A stretch of DNA of 53,829 bases from contig JALNZB010000022.1 in assembly GCA_023229545.1 (NCBI GenBank), forward strand, positions 1 to 53,829, in the 5' to 3' direction. The position numbers and the translations under genes were made by a program. Below are positions 40,710-48,294 of this stretch, one piece after another; positions within the stretch are counted from its first letter, which is position 1; each line of letters starts with the position of its first letter. The DNA is from Sulfuritalea sp. GTDB lineage: Bacteria; Pseudomonadota; Gammaproteobacteria; Burkholderiales; Rhodocyclaceae. The notes under the pieces are model-generated. The model did no database searches. It had not been told where the DNA came from and saw only the letters and a program-made list of their open reading frames with translations.

Positions 40710-42497
40710 ATGAACCAGGCTCCGCCCAAGGAACACCGATTGACCTTGCCCGAAGTGGTCGACGCCCTCGTCGCCGATGGGTTGGTCGCCGCCGACGAGG
40801 CGGCTCGCTTCAAGCAGGAGCGGCGCTATTACCAGGGCGACGCGCATCCCCTGATCGTGATTGCCGAGCAGCGCTGGAAGTCGCTGCAAGCGCCGCACCG
40901 GGTGCTCGATCTGGATGGCCTGACGCAATGGCTGGCGAAATGGTCCGGATTGGACTACCTGCACATCGATCCGCTGAAGATCAATTTTTCGGCGGTGACG
41001 GAGGTGATGAGCAATTCCTATGCGACACGCTTTCGCATCCTGCCGGTTGAGGTCAAGCCGCATGAGGTGGTGATCGCCACCGCCGAGCCTTTCCAGAAGG
41101 CATGGGAAGCGGAGATGCAGCCGATCCTGCGCAAGGACATCCGCCGCGTCATCAGCAACCCGGATGACATTACGCGCTACCAGGTGGAGTTCTACAACCT
41201 GGCCAAGTCGATCAAGGGCGCGATGGGCCGGGGCGATGTCGCTGGCGGCGCCTCGAATTTTGAGCAACTGGTGGAGCTGGGCAAGGGCAACAAGCAGTTC
41301 GACGCCAATGACCAGCATATCGTGACCATCGTCGATTGGCTCTGGCAGTATGCCTTCGAGCAGCGAGCTTCGGATATTCACGTCGAGCCGAGGCGCGATC
41401 TGGGTATTGTGCGTTTTCGCATCGACGGCGTGCTGCATCAGGTGTACCAGATTCCCATGGCGGTATTGAATGCCATGACCAGCCGCATCAAGATTCTCGG
41501 CCGCATGGACGTGATCGAAAAGCGGCGGCCGCAGGATGGCCGGATCAAGACCCGTACGCCGGATGGACAGGAGGTCGAGCTGCGCCTGTCCACCCTGCCG
41601 ACCGTGTTTGGCGAGAAGCTGGTGATGCGGATTTTCGATCCGGAAGTGCTGGTCCGCGATTTTTCGGAGCTCGGTTTTGCCGACGAAGAGGCGGCGCAAT
41701 GGCGCACCATGTCGTCGCAACCCAACGGCATCATTCTGGTGACGGGGCCGACCGGCAGCGGCAAGACGGTGACGCTGTATTCGACGCTGAAGCAACTGGC
41801 GACGCCCGAGGTCAATGTCTGCACGCTGGAAGATCCGATCGAAATGATCGAGGGTTCCTTCAACCAGGTGCAGATCCTGCCCGACATCGGCATGGGCTTT
41901 GCCGAGGGCATTCGCTCCCTGATGCGGCAGGACCCCGACATCATCATGGTCGGCGAAGTCCGCGATCTGGAAACCGCCGACATGGCCATCCAGGCGGCTT
42001 TGACCGGCCACCTGGTGCTGTCCACCCTGCACACCAACGACGCGCCGTCGGCAATGACGCGGCTGGTCGATCTTGGCGTGCCGCCCTATCTGTTGTCGGC
42101 GACGGTGCTCGGCGTCATGGCGCAGCGCCTGATTCGCACGCTGTGCCCGCATTGCAAGCAGGCCGGCGGCCTGCGCGCCGAGGATGAGGCGGCCTGGACC
42201 GCGCTGGTGGCGCCCTGGAAGTCAAACATGCCGGCGCAGATTTATCATCCGGTGGGGTGTCTCGACTGTCGCATGACCGGCTACAAGGGGCGTATCGGGA
42301 TTTACGAGATCATGCCGATGTCGCCGGAAATCAAGAAGCTGGTGGCGAATGGGGCCGAGCTGTCAAAGCTGCGCGAGCAGGCCATGCGCGAAGGCATGAA
42401 GCCGCTGCGCATTGCCGGTGCGAAAAAGGTCGCGGCGGGGTTGACCACGATTGCGGAGATCATCAAGGTGGCGCCGCCGGCGTTTGACGCGGGATGA
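40710..42497 (+). CDS. gspE: GspE/PilB-family secretion ATPase
   Basis: This is a hexameric assembly ATPase of type II secretion or type IV pili, 595 residues. It has an N-terminal GspE domain (about 10-170), a central N2 domain with RASDIHVEPRRDLGIVRFRIDGVLHQV, Walker A GPTGSGKT (near 350), the Asp box LEDPIEM, Walker B DIIMVGEVRD, and a His box LSTLHTNDAPSAMTR. A four-cysteine zinc site follows (CPHC and CLDC). No pilin, GspD or GspF genes are nearby, so it is an orphan. The ATG at 40710 is the first in the frame. The downstream HicA-like gene overlaps it by 4 bases. Confidence 0.93.
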   Translation: MNQAPPKEHRLTLPEVVDALVADGLVAADEAARFKQERRYYQGDAHPLIVIAEQRWKSLQAPHRVLDLDGLTQWLAKWSGLDYLHIDPLKINFSAVTEVMSNSYATRFRILPVEVKPHEVVIATAEPFQKAWEAEMQPILRKDIRRVISNPDDITRYQVEFYNLAKSIKGAMGRGDVAGGASNFEQLVELGKGNKQFDANDQHIVTIVDWLWQYAFEQRASDIHVEPRRDLGIVRFRIDGVLHQVYQIPMAVLNAMTSRIKILGRMDVIEKRRPQDGRIKTRTPDGQEVELRLSTLPTVFGEKLVMRIFDPEVLVRDFSELGFADEEAAQWRTMSSQPNGIILVTGPTGSGKTVTLYSTLKQLATPEVNVCTLEDPIEMIEGSFNQVQILPDIGMGFAEGIRSLMRQDPDIIMVGEVRDLETADMAIQAALTGHLVLSTLHTNDAPSAMTRLVDLGVPPYLLSATVLGVMAQRLIRTLCPHCKQAGGLRAEDEAAWTALVAPWKSNMPAQIYHPVGCLDCRMTGYKGRIGIYEIMPMSPEIKKLVANGAELSKLREQAMREGMKPLRIAGAKKVAAGLTTIAEIIKVAPPAFDAG

Positions 42498-42772
42498 GCC
42501 ATAAGCATCTGAGCCTGCTGCGCGCGATTTTTCAGGATCCCGTCAGCGGCAACGTCCACTGGCGGGAGATCGAGTCGCTATTGCACCACCTCGGGGCCGC
42601 CGTCGAACCCGCTCATGGCGCCCGTATCCGCGTGGTGCTGAACCGGGTGGAAGGCTTCTTTCACCACCCTCATCACAGCAACGTCTGCGACAAGCAGACC
42701 ATCAAGCTGGTACGCGAGTTTCTGGCTCACGCCGGCGTCAGCCCGTCGAGCTACGAAGACGGGAAAGACTGA
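42494..42772 (+). CDS. hicA: HicA-like toxin, no HicB partner visible
   Basis: This 92-residue double-stranded-RNA-binding-fold protein resembles the HicA mRNA interferase family: LRAIFQDPVSGNVHWREIESLL, GARIRVVLNRVEGFFHHPHH, and VREFLAHAGV. The catalytic His of HicA probably lies in FHHPHH. HicA usually precedes hicB, but no hicB follows: the next gene is 178 bases on and is a PIN toxin. Its start overlaps the GspE-type stop (ATGA), which is an unusual pairing. Confidence 0.75.
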   Translation: MSHKHLSLLRAIFQDPVSGNVHWREIESLLHHLGAAVEPAHGARIRVVLNRVEGFFHHPHHSNVCDKQTIKLVREFLAHAGVSPSSYEDGKD

Positions 42773-42800
42773 TGCCGCGAAACAGATGCGCGCTTTGAAA

Positions 42801-42822
42801 AGTCGGCGTTGGCGGCACGGCG
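42801..42822 (+). repeat. dispersed GTCGGCG repeat, copy 10
   Basis: AGTCGGCGTTGGCG followed by GCACGGCG. It is 28 bases after the HicA-like stop. Confidence 0.82.
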
Positions 42823-42950
42823 TGTTGAGGCCGCTTGCGCGAACGACAAACGGAGGGTGGTGGCGGGAACGGAAACCGTGTCCCCAATGAAAACCCTGAC
42901 GCAGGGGCCATCGGCAACGCCGATTTGCGCGGTGCTATGATGCGAACACC

Positions 42951-43433
42951 ATGTCGCTGCCACGCATCTACGTCGAAACATCGGTTGTCAGCTATCTGAC
43001 GGCTCGGTCGAGTCGCGACCTGTTGGTCGCCGCGCGCCAGGAAGCCACGCGCGAATGGTGGGATTTGCGTGACACGATGTTTCAGCCGCTGATCTCGAAT
43101 CTGGTGCTTCAGGAAGCCGCCGCAGGCGACCCGGTCGCGGCTACCCTGCGGATAGAAATCTGTCGGCCCATTCAGCGACTGTTGATTGATGCCGCTTGCG
43201 AAAAGCTCGCGCAAGCGCTCATCGCAGAACGGGCGATTCCGGAAACCGAGCAGGAAGATGCTCTGCATCTTGCTCTGGCAACCTTGTCGCGGGCCGACTT
43301 CATTGCAACCTGGAACTTCGCGCACCTGGTGGGGCCGGTCGCCAAGTTCCGTCTGCAAACCGCCATCCAGAACATGGGGTTTCCCCCACCGATTCTGGCC
43401 ACACCCGAAGAATTGCTGGAGATACTGCCATGA
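42951..43433 (+). CDS. PIN-domain protein (VapC-like, variant)
   Basis: This 160-residue PIN-family protein has YVETSVVSYL at its N-terminus, where the usual Asp is Glu (E9), then LISNLVLQEAA with the second acid, and EQEDALHLALATLSRADFIATWNFAHL carrying the later acids. This variant is a known toxin subgroup (YVETSVVSYLTAR signature). The start follows a short leader with no clear ribosome site. Unlike usual TA operons, the small partner gene comes after it. It may be an active nuclease; the Glu for Asp change is typical of this subgroup rather than a defect. Confidence 0.82.
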   Translation: MSLPRIYVETSVVSYLTARSSRDLLVAARQEATREWWDLRDTMFQPLISNLVLQEAAAGDPVAATLRIEICRPIQRLLIDAACEKLAQALIAERAIPETEQEDALHLALATLSRADFIATWNFAHLVGPVAKFRLQTAIQNMGFPPPILATPEELLEILP

Positions 43434-43624
43434 GGCACGAAAAAATTGCACCGGTAACCGAAAAGCCGGCGCGCCTGGGGCGGGCCGATCCGCTGCTGCA
43501 AGAGCTGTGGGCGATCAAGGCCGTTCTCAACGCCCAAGCCGGCTACAGCGTGAAGAAGCTGGCTGAACAGGCAAGGCAATTCGACGTCGACGTTGCGCTG
43601 GCGCGACTGCGCCAGCAACACTGA
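43430..43624 (+). CDS. small partner of the upstream PIN protein, likely antitoxin
   Basis: This 64-residue protein begins MRHEKIAPVTEKPARLGRADPLL and contains ELWAIKAVLNAQAGYSVKKLAEQARQF, a helical stretch. Its ATG overlaps the TGA of the PIN gene (ATGA), so it is coupled to it. Similar short proteins follow PIN genes of this subgroup. I assign an antitoxin role from position and size only; no DNA-binding motif is clear. Confidence 0.7.
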   Translation: MRHEKIAPVTEKPARLGRADPLLQELWAIKAVLNAQAGYSVKKLAEQARQFDVDVALARLRQQH

Positions 43625-43661
43625 CGCCCCCTTCGGCGCGAGAATACTTCAGCCGCTGAAC

Positions 43662-43683
43662 CGCCGCCCCGCCAGCGCCGACT
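43662..43683 (-). repeat. dispersed GTCGGCG repeat, copy 11
   Basis: The minus-strand core is AGTCGGCGCTGGCG followed by GGGCGGCG. It faces copy 12, 60 bases away, as an inverted pair. Confidence 0.82.
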
Positions 43684-43743
43684 TTCCGTGAAAGGAAAAG
43701 GGAAAAGGGGCCAGGCTCGAATTGAATTTGCATAGTCGTTGAA

Positions 43744-43765
43744 AGTCGGCGCTGGCGGGACGGCG
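43744..43765 (+). repeat. dispersed GTCGGCG repeat, copy 12
   Basis: AGTCGGCGCTGGCG followed by GGACGGCG. It forms an inverted pair with copy 11 around a purine-rich segment. Confidence 0.82.
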
Positions 43766-43810
43766 ATTCAAACGCCACTTCTAAGCAAGTCCCGGACGGG
43801 ATATCCGCTC

Positions 43811-44491
43811 TCAGTACCTCGGCCCGCCCTGGCCGTGGAACGGCGGCCAGCGGCCGACCAGGCTTTCCAGTAGTTCGAGTTCGTCGTCGCTGTGGTTGAC
43901 GACCCCGGCGGGCACCATCATCTTCGGCATTTTCATGTCGTTGTAGATGTACATCGGCTTGTCGTGGTGCGTCGTGCTGTAGCTCTCGCGCTCGTGCGGC
44001 GCGGCTGTCGGCGTCAGCTCGACGCCGCCGTAGCACAGGCAGAAGTAGGTGCGCGCCTTGGCGCCCGCTCCTTCGTCTTCGATGTAGCAGCCGGTGCCGC
44101 GAATGCCGATGGTGGCGGTTGCCACCTGAATGGTGCGCGAGCCCTTGCCGAACACCGAGAGAATCTTGCCGGTGACGACGCGCATCAGGTTTTGCGCGGC
44201 GTCGCCGCCGAAGCTGATGGTGGAGCCTTCCCTTTGCAGGAAGGCATCCTGGCCGATGACGTAGATTGCCTGGCTGCCGGGACCGGTCACGACGGTATCG
44301 CCGGGGCCGATCAACTGGCCTTCCCGCGCCGGCCTGGCATTGACGGTGACAGCGCCGCGCAGCTTGTGCAGCCCCGGCGCGACGGGCACATTGCCTTTGG
44401 CCAGGGCGTTCTGGATCAGGCCGGAAACTCCCGCGGGACCGAACAGCCCGGCGGCGGCAAAAGCTTTCAGCAAGCGGCGGCGGAGGTTCAT
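43811..44491 (-). CDS. Tat-exported FecR-domain protein
   Basis: This 226-residue protein begins MNLRRRLLKAFAAAGLFG, a twin-arginine-like signal (RRRLLK then a hydrophobic stretch). The mature part has a FecR-type domain (about residues 40-165: AREGQLIGPGDTVVTGPGSQAIYVIGQDAFLQREGSTISFGG and VATATIGIRGTGCYIED). FecR domains usually bind periplasmic signals or peptidoglycan-associated partners. The Cys-containing segment CYIEDEG...CLCYGG is notable. The start at 44491 follows AAAGGAAG. It lies downstream of the DUF1841 gene but no operon link is evident. The function is unknown. Confidence 0.82.
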   Translation of the reverse strand: MNLRRRLLKAFAAAGLFGPAGVSGLIQNALAKGNVPVAPGLHKLRGAVTVNARPAREGQLIGPGDTVVTGPGSQAIYVIGQDAFLQREGSTISFGGDAAQNLMRVVTGKILSVFGKGSRTIQVATATIGIRGTGCYIEDEGAGAKARTYFCLCYGGVELTPTAAPHERESYSTTHHDKPMYIYNDMKMPKMMVPAGVVNHSDDELELLESLVGRWPPFHGQGGPRY

Positions 44492-44557
44492 GGCGCTTCC
44501 TTTCGCTGGGTGAGTTTGCACATGATGCCGAAGATTATCCCAGAGCGGACGTCCTGG

Positions 44558-44579
44558 CGCCGCACCGCCAGCGCCGACT
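44558..44579 (-). repeat. dispersed GTCGGCG repeat, copy 13
   Basis: The minus-strand core is AGTCGGCGCTGGCG followed by GTGCGGCG. It begins immediately after the stop codon of the DUF1841 gene. Confidence 0.82.
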
Positions 44580-44580
44580 T

Positions 44581-45006
44581 TCAGCGGGCGGCGCGTTTGA
44601 CGCAGTCGAGATAGGCTTCGCCGTCCGGCGGCAGGCCGCTCTTCTGCGAGCGCCAGATCATTTCGCCGAGGCAGTCGAGTATCGCGTGCAGCGCCTGATG
44701 CCGGTCGCCGCGCCGGCTTTGCAGGGTGTTGAAAGCGGCGCGGATGCCCGGCGGCTGGTCGATGGAAAGCTGTTCCTCGATGGCCAGATGCAGCGACAGA
44801 TGGAGGAAGGGATTGGTCTCGCCCTGTTCCGGCGTCCACTCGCGGCTCAGGGCGTCGTCGGCTTCGAGCAGGGCGTGGTATTCGGGATGCAGCGCGACGA
44901 GGTCGGCCGCCAGGGTATCCATGGGCGTGCCGGGCAGCTTGTTGCGGCGCTTGGCCCAAGCGTCGATGAGAAACTGGCGGGCCTGGTCACGACTCGGGTT
45001 GAACAT
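44581..45006 (-). CDS. DUF1841-family protein
   Basis: This 141-residue protein of a conserved betaproteobacterial family without known function has FNPSRDQARQFLIDAWAKR and NPFLHLSLHLAIEEQLSIDQPPGIR. The start at 45006 has AAGGA 6 bases upstream. It overlaps the 3' end of nth by 20 bases, so it is cotranscribed with it. The pairing of this family with nth is common in the lineage. No signal peptide or membrane helix is present. Confidence 0.88.
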   Translation of the reverse strand: MFNPSRDQARQFLIDAWAKRRNKLPGTPMDTLAADLVALHPEYHALLEADDALSREWTPEQGETNPFLHLSLHLAIEEQLSIDQPPGIRAAFNTLQSRRGDRHQALHAILDCLGEMIWRSQKSGLPPDGEAYLDCVKRAAR

Positions 45007-45631
45007 TTTTGTCCTTGTAAGCGCACAGATCAAACACGAGGCAATGCACGCAATCCGGGCTGCGCGCCTTGCAAATGTAGCGACCGTGCAGTATCAGCCA
45101 GTGGTGGGCATGCAGACGGAATGGGTCGGGCACCGCCTTGAGCAGTTTCTGTTCGACCTCCTCGACCGTCTTGCCCGGCGCCAGCCCGGTGCGGTTGGCG
45201 ACGCGGAAGACGTGGGTGTCGACGGCGATGGTTGGTTCGCTGAAGGCGATGTTGAGTACCACATTGGCGGTTTTGCGACCGACGCCGGGCAGGGCTTCGA
45301 GCGCGGCGCGGTCATGCGGCACTTCGCCGCCATGCCGCTCCAGCAGCAGGCGCGAGAGGGCGACGACGTTTTTCGCCTTGGTGCGATAGAGGCCGATGGT
45401 CTGGATGTAATCGGCAATGCCTTCTTCGCCGAGTGCGGCCATGGACTGCGGCGTCGGATGCGCGCGGAACAGGGGTCGCGTCGCGCGATTCACGCTCTTG
45501 TCGGTGGCTTGGGCGGAGAGCACCACGGCGATCAGCAACTGATAGGGCGTGGCGTAGTCGAGCTCGCTTTTCGGTTCGGGATTGGCTGCCGCCAGGCGGG
45601 CAAAGAACGCTTTCCGCGCTGCGGGCGTCAC
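44987..45631 (-). CDS. nth: endonuclease III
   Basis: This bifunctional DNA glycosylase/AP lyase removes oxidised pyrimidines. The 214-residue sequence has the helix-hairpin-helix LPGVGRKTANV with catalytic K120, D138 in VDTHV, and the [4Fe-4S] cysteines C187, C194, C197 and C203, all numbered as in E. coli Nth. It usually follows rnfE, but here a chemoreceptor gene lies between them. Confidence 0.97.
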   Translation of the reverse strand: MTPAARKAFFARLAAANPEPKSELDYATPYQLLIAVVLSAQATDKSVNRATRPLFRAHPTPQSMAALGEEGIADYIQTIGLYRTKAKNVVALSRLLLERHGGEVPHDRAALEALPGVGRKTANVVLNIAFSEPTIAVDTHVFRVANRTGLAPGKTVEEVEQKLLKAVPDPFRLHAHHWLILHGRYICKARSPDCVHCLVFDLCAYKDKNVQPES

Positions 45632-45646
45632 GGCTGGCCTTGTTGT

Positions 45647-46828
45647 TCAGGAGATGCGGAAACGACCGATTTCGGCATACAGCGCAGCGGATTCGCTCGC
45701 CAGATGCTGGCAGGATTGTTCCGCTGTCAGGGCGCGTTCCCGCGCGCTATCGACGACGCCCTCGATGGCGTTGACCTGGCGCCCGATTTCGCCGACGGTA
45801 GTGAGCTGGTCGGCGGTGCCGGCGGCGATGCGCTCCATCATCGTGCTGACGCTCTCGATGCCGCCAAGAATGTCGGCCAGTGCTTGCCCCGCCTGTTCGG
45901 CGCGGCTGACACCCGAGCTGACTTCGTTCTGGTTTTGTTGCATGGCCAATACAGTCTGCTTCACTTGACTCTGGATGGCGCCGATCATCTGGCCGATTTC
46001 GTGGGTGGCGCTGCCGGTTTTTTCGGCCAGCTTGCGCACTTCGTCGGCGACCACCGCGAAGCCTCGTCCTTGCTCGCCGGCGCGTGCAGCCTCGATGGCG
46101 GCATTTAGCGCGAGCAGGTTGGTTTGATCGGCGATGCCGCGAATGACGGCGACGATGGCGCCGATTTCATCGGAACGCTGCCCCAACTGGTCGATGTTGG
46201 CGGAGGCCTCGGTGACCGTGTGCTGGATAGTCGCCATGCCGACCACCGTCGCGGCGACGACCTCGGCACCGGAGCGCGCCGCGCCCACGGTGCTACGCGC
46301 CGATTCGGCCACTTGTTCGGCCGTAGTGGAAATGTCGCTCGACGTGACCGTAAGACGTTCGATGGCCTGGGCTATCTGTTTGGTGCTGTCGTGCTGTGCG
46401 CTAAAGCGAGTGCGCAATTCATCGACCTGAGTCCGAATGTCCTGGGTGTCCTGCTCGATGCGACCACTCATTCCGGCAATATTGCCGATCAGGCCGCGCA
46501 GATTCTCGGTCATCTTGTTGAAGGCGACAATGATCTTTCCGACCGTGTCGTGGCTTTCGATCTCGCAACTGTGGGTCAGGTTGCGTTCGGAGATTTCGCC
46601 GGCAATATCGGCAATGCGCCGCAATCGCGAGACCAGAATGGTATTGACGAACCAGTAGTTGGCGACGCCGATCAGCGAGCCGGCCACCAGGCACGAGGCG
46701 AAGAACCAGCCGTACATGCCCTCTTTCCAGGTCACGAAAAAATTGGCGTAAAAGGGAAAGATCAGGCCAATGGTGAGGCCAAAGGCGAGAGAGGCGAACA
46801 GCAGTTGTCTAAGGACGCTGGGTTTCAT
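45647..46828 (-). CDS. methyl-accepting chemotaxis protein without large periplasmic domain
   Basis: This 393-residue receptor has two membrane segments (about 8-30 and 42-62) with a very short loop, so there is no classical periplasmic ligand domain. A HAMP-like region (about 63-115) and a full cytoplasmic signalling domain follow, with the hairpin tip IADQTNLLALNAAIEAARAGEQGRGFAVVADEVRKLAEKT. It probably senses membrane or intracellular state, such as energy. It lies 72 bases after rnfE and 15 bases before nth, within the gene order rnf-nth. Because Rnf drives electron flow at the membrane, energy taxis is a tempting but unproven link. Confidence 0.92.
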   Translation of the reverse strand: MKPSVLRQLLFASLAFGLTIGLIFPFYANFFVTWKEGMYGWFFASCLVAGSLIGVANYWFVNTILVSRLRRIADIAGEISERNLTHSCEIESHDTVGKIIVAFNKMTENLRGLIGNIAGMSGRIEQDTQDIRTQVDELRTRFSAQHDSTKQIAQAIERLTVTSSDISTTAEQVAESARSTVGAARSGAEVVAATVVGMATIQHTVTEASANIDQLGQRSDEIGAIVAVIRGIADQTNLLALNAAIEAARAGEQGRGFAVVADEVRKLAEKTGSATHEIGQMIGAIQSQVKQTVLAMQQNQNEVSSGVSRAEQAGQALADILGGIESVSTMMERIAAGTADQLTTVGEIGRQVNAIEGVVDSARERALTAEQSCQHLASESAALYAEIGRFRIS

Positions 46829-46900
46829 TGGACTCTCTCTGTGAGTACTCGCTGAATATCGTTAATGCTAACACGTATGCATGGAAAGACGAAAACGTGA

Positions 46901-47578
46901 TCAGGTTGTAACACTGGAGTGCTGCATCAGGCGCTGTGCGAGCACGCGCCGGTTGGTGCGCGCCTCCAACCAGTTGCGACCGGCGATCAGCAGACCCAGC
47001 ACGAAAAAGGCGCCGGGCGGCAGCATGGCGATCAGGAAGCCGGGATAGTCCGCAGGCAATACCTGAATGCCGGACAGCGTCGGGAAGATCATTTCGATGC
47101 CTGAAAACAGCGTGCCTTGGCCGATCAATTCGCGCACCGCACCCAGCAGCGCAATCACCCAGACGAAGCCGATGCCCATCATCATGCCGTCGAAGGTCGA
47201 CGCGCGCAGCCCGTTCTTGGCGGCGAAGGCCTCGACGCGAGCCAGCACGATGCAGTTGGTGACGATCAGCGGAATGAAAATGCCGAGCACCAGATACATG
47301 TCGTGCAGAAAGGCGTTGAAGGCCAGATCGACCACGGTCACCAGTGCGGCGATGATCAGGATGAACACCGGAATGCGAATCTCATAGGGAATCAGGGCGC
47401 GCAGGGCCGAAATCGCAAAATTGGCCAGCATCATGACGGCGATGGTCGCCAAGCCGAGACTCACTGCATTGACAAAATTGGTGCTCACCGCCAGCAGCGG
47501 ACACAGGCCCAGCAATTGGGCGAGGATGGTGTTCTGTTTCCAGATGCCGTTCCAGGCAATTTCCTTGTAGGCGCTCAT
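46901..47578 (-). CDS. rnfE: Rnf electron transport complex subunit RnfE
   Basis: This integral membrane subunit of the Rnf complex has 225 residues with six hydrophobic segments. It has NTILAQLLGLCPLLAVSTNFVNAVSLGL, like RnfA, and ITNCIVLARVEAFA-type centres (the related IVTNCIVLARVEAFAAKNG). Rnf couples ferredoxin:NAD+ electron flow to ion translocation. Its ATG overlaps rnfG by 4 bases. Confidence 0.95.
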   Translation of the reverse strand: MSAYKEIAWNGIWKQNTILAQLLGLCPLLAVSTNFVNAVSLGLATIAVMMLANFAISALRALIPYEIRIPVFILIIAALVTVVDLAFNAFLHDMYLVLGIFIPLIVTNCIVLARVEAFAAKNGLRASTFDGMMMGIGFVWVIALLGAVRELIGQGTLFSGIEMIFPTLSGIQVLPADYPGFLIAMLPPGAFFVLGLLIAGRNWLEARTNRRVLAQRLMQHSSVTT

Positions 47579-48294
47579 GGCCTGGTCTCCTCAAAACGGC
47601 CGTTCGGCGGCAGGGCGAGCAGTTTGTCTCGATGCGCCACGGCCCAGGCCAGCGCGCGACCGCTGGCGTTGGTTACGGCGCGGGCCGAGATGGTGGCCCC
47701 GGCACGTTGGTCGAAGCGGCCGCCATCCTTCTTCACCCGCCACCGTTCAGGGGTGACCGTGGCGAGGCTGAGGCCGTTGAACTGGGTGATCCACGGCTGC
47801 GCCTTGTTCTTGTCCTTCTTCGGCACGATGTAGTCGCCCAGACCGGGCGTTTCGCGGTGTTCGGTGACGCGCACGGCAAGCAATTCGCCGGAGGCCTTCA
47901 CCGCCAGCAGCAGGCCGATGTGGCCGGAATAGCCGTCGGGCGCGGCGGCCTCGATAATCAGCGCCACCGCTTCGCCGTTCTTGCGGGCGCGATACAGACG
48001 CGCGGCGTCGGACAGACCCAGTTCCTTGATTGGCGGCACTTCGATCCAGTCGTCGAGCAGCGCGTTGTCATACAGGGCGGATGGCAGCACCTCGCCGATC
48101 AGGTTCAGCTTTTCCTTTTGCGCACTGGCCGTGACGAGCGGTGCGGTCACGACGTAGGCGCCGGCCATCAAGGCGGTGAACACGACGGTGAAAGCCAGCA
48201 TGATGGCAGCGGTGCGCACCGAAATGCGCAGGGCGCCGGATTCGCGCGGCGCCATGGCGCCGGAGGTGTCGAAAGTATCGACCGGTTCGTTCAC
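47575..48294 (-). CDS. rnfG: Rnf electron transport complex subunit RnfG
   Basis: RnfG is a membrane-anchored subunit with a covalently bound flavin in the periplasm. The 239-residue protein has one N-terminal membrane helix (about 27-50) and an FMN-binding domain near the C-terminus (RAGATISARAVTNA in place of the usual SGAT-x-TS). The threonine that carries FMN appears retained in the GATIS segment. It overlaps both neighbours by 4 bases. Confidence 0.94.
   Translation of the reverse strand: MNEPVDTFDTSGAMAPRESGALRISVRTAAIMLAFTVVFTALMAGAYVVTAPLVTASAQKEKLNLIGEVLPSALYDNALLDDWIEVPPIKELGLSDAARLYRARKNGEAVALIIEAAAPDGYSGHIGLLLAVKASGELLAVRVTEHRETPGLGDYIVPKKDKNKAQPWITQFNGLSLATVTPERWRVKKDGGRFDQRAGATISARAVTNASGRALAWAVAHRDKLLALPPNGRFEETRP

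Noticed and set aside
42850..42900. GGGAACGGAAACCGTGTCC and a similar purine-rich stretch at 43685-43730 as remnants of a transposase-linked element
   Set aside because: They recall sequences near REP-associated transposases, but no transposase frame or terminal repeats are visible, so I did not annotate an element.
46829..46900. A sigma-28-like promoter before the chemoreceptor
   Set aside because: Only a TAACGATA-like -10 is present; no TAAA -35 element lies at the right distance.
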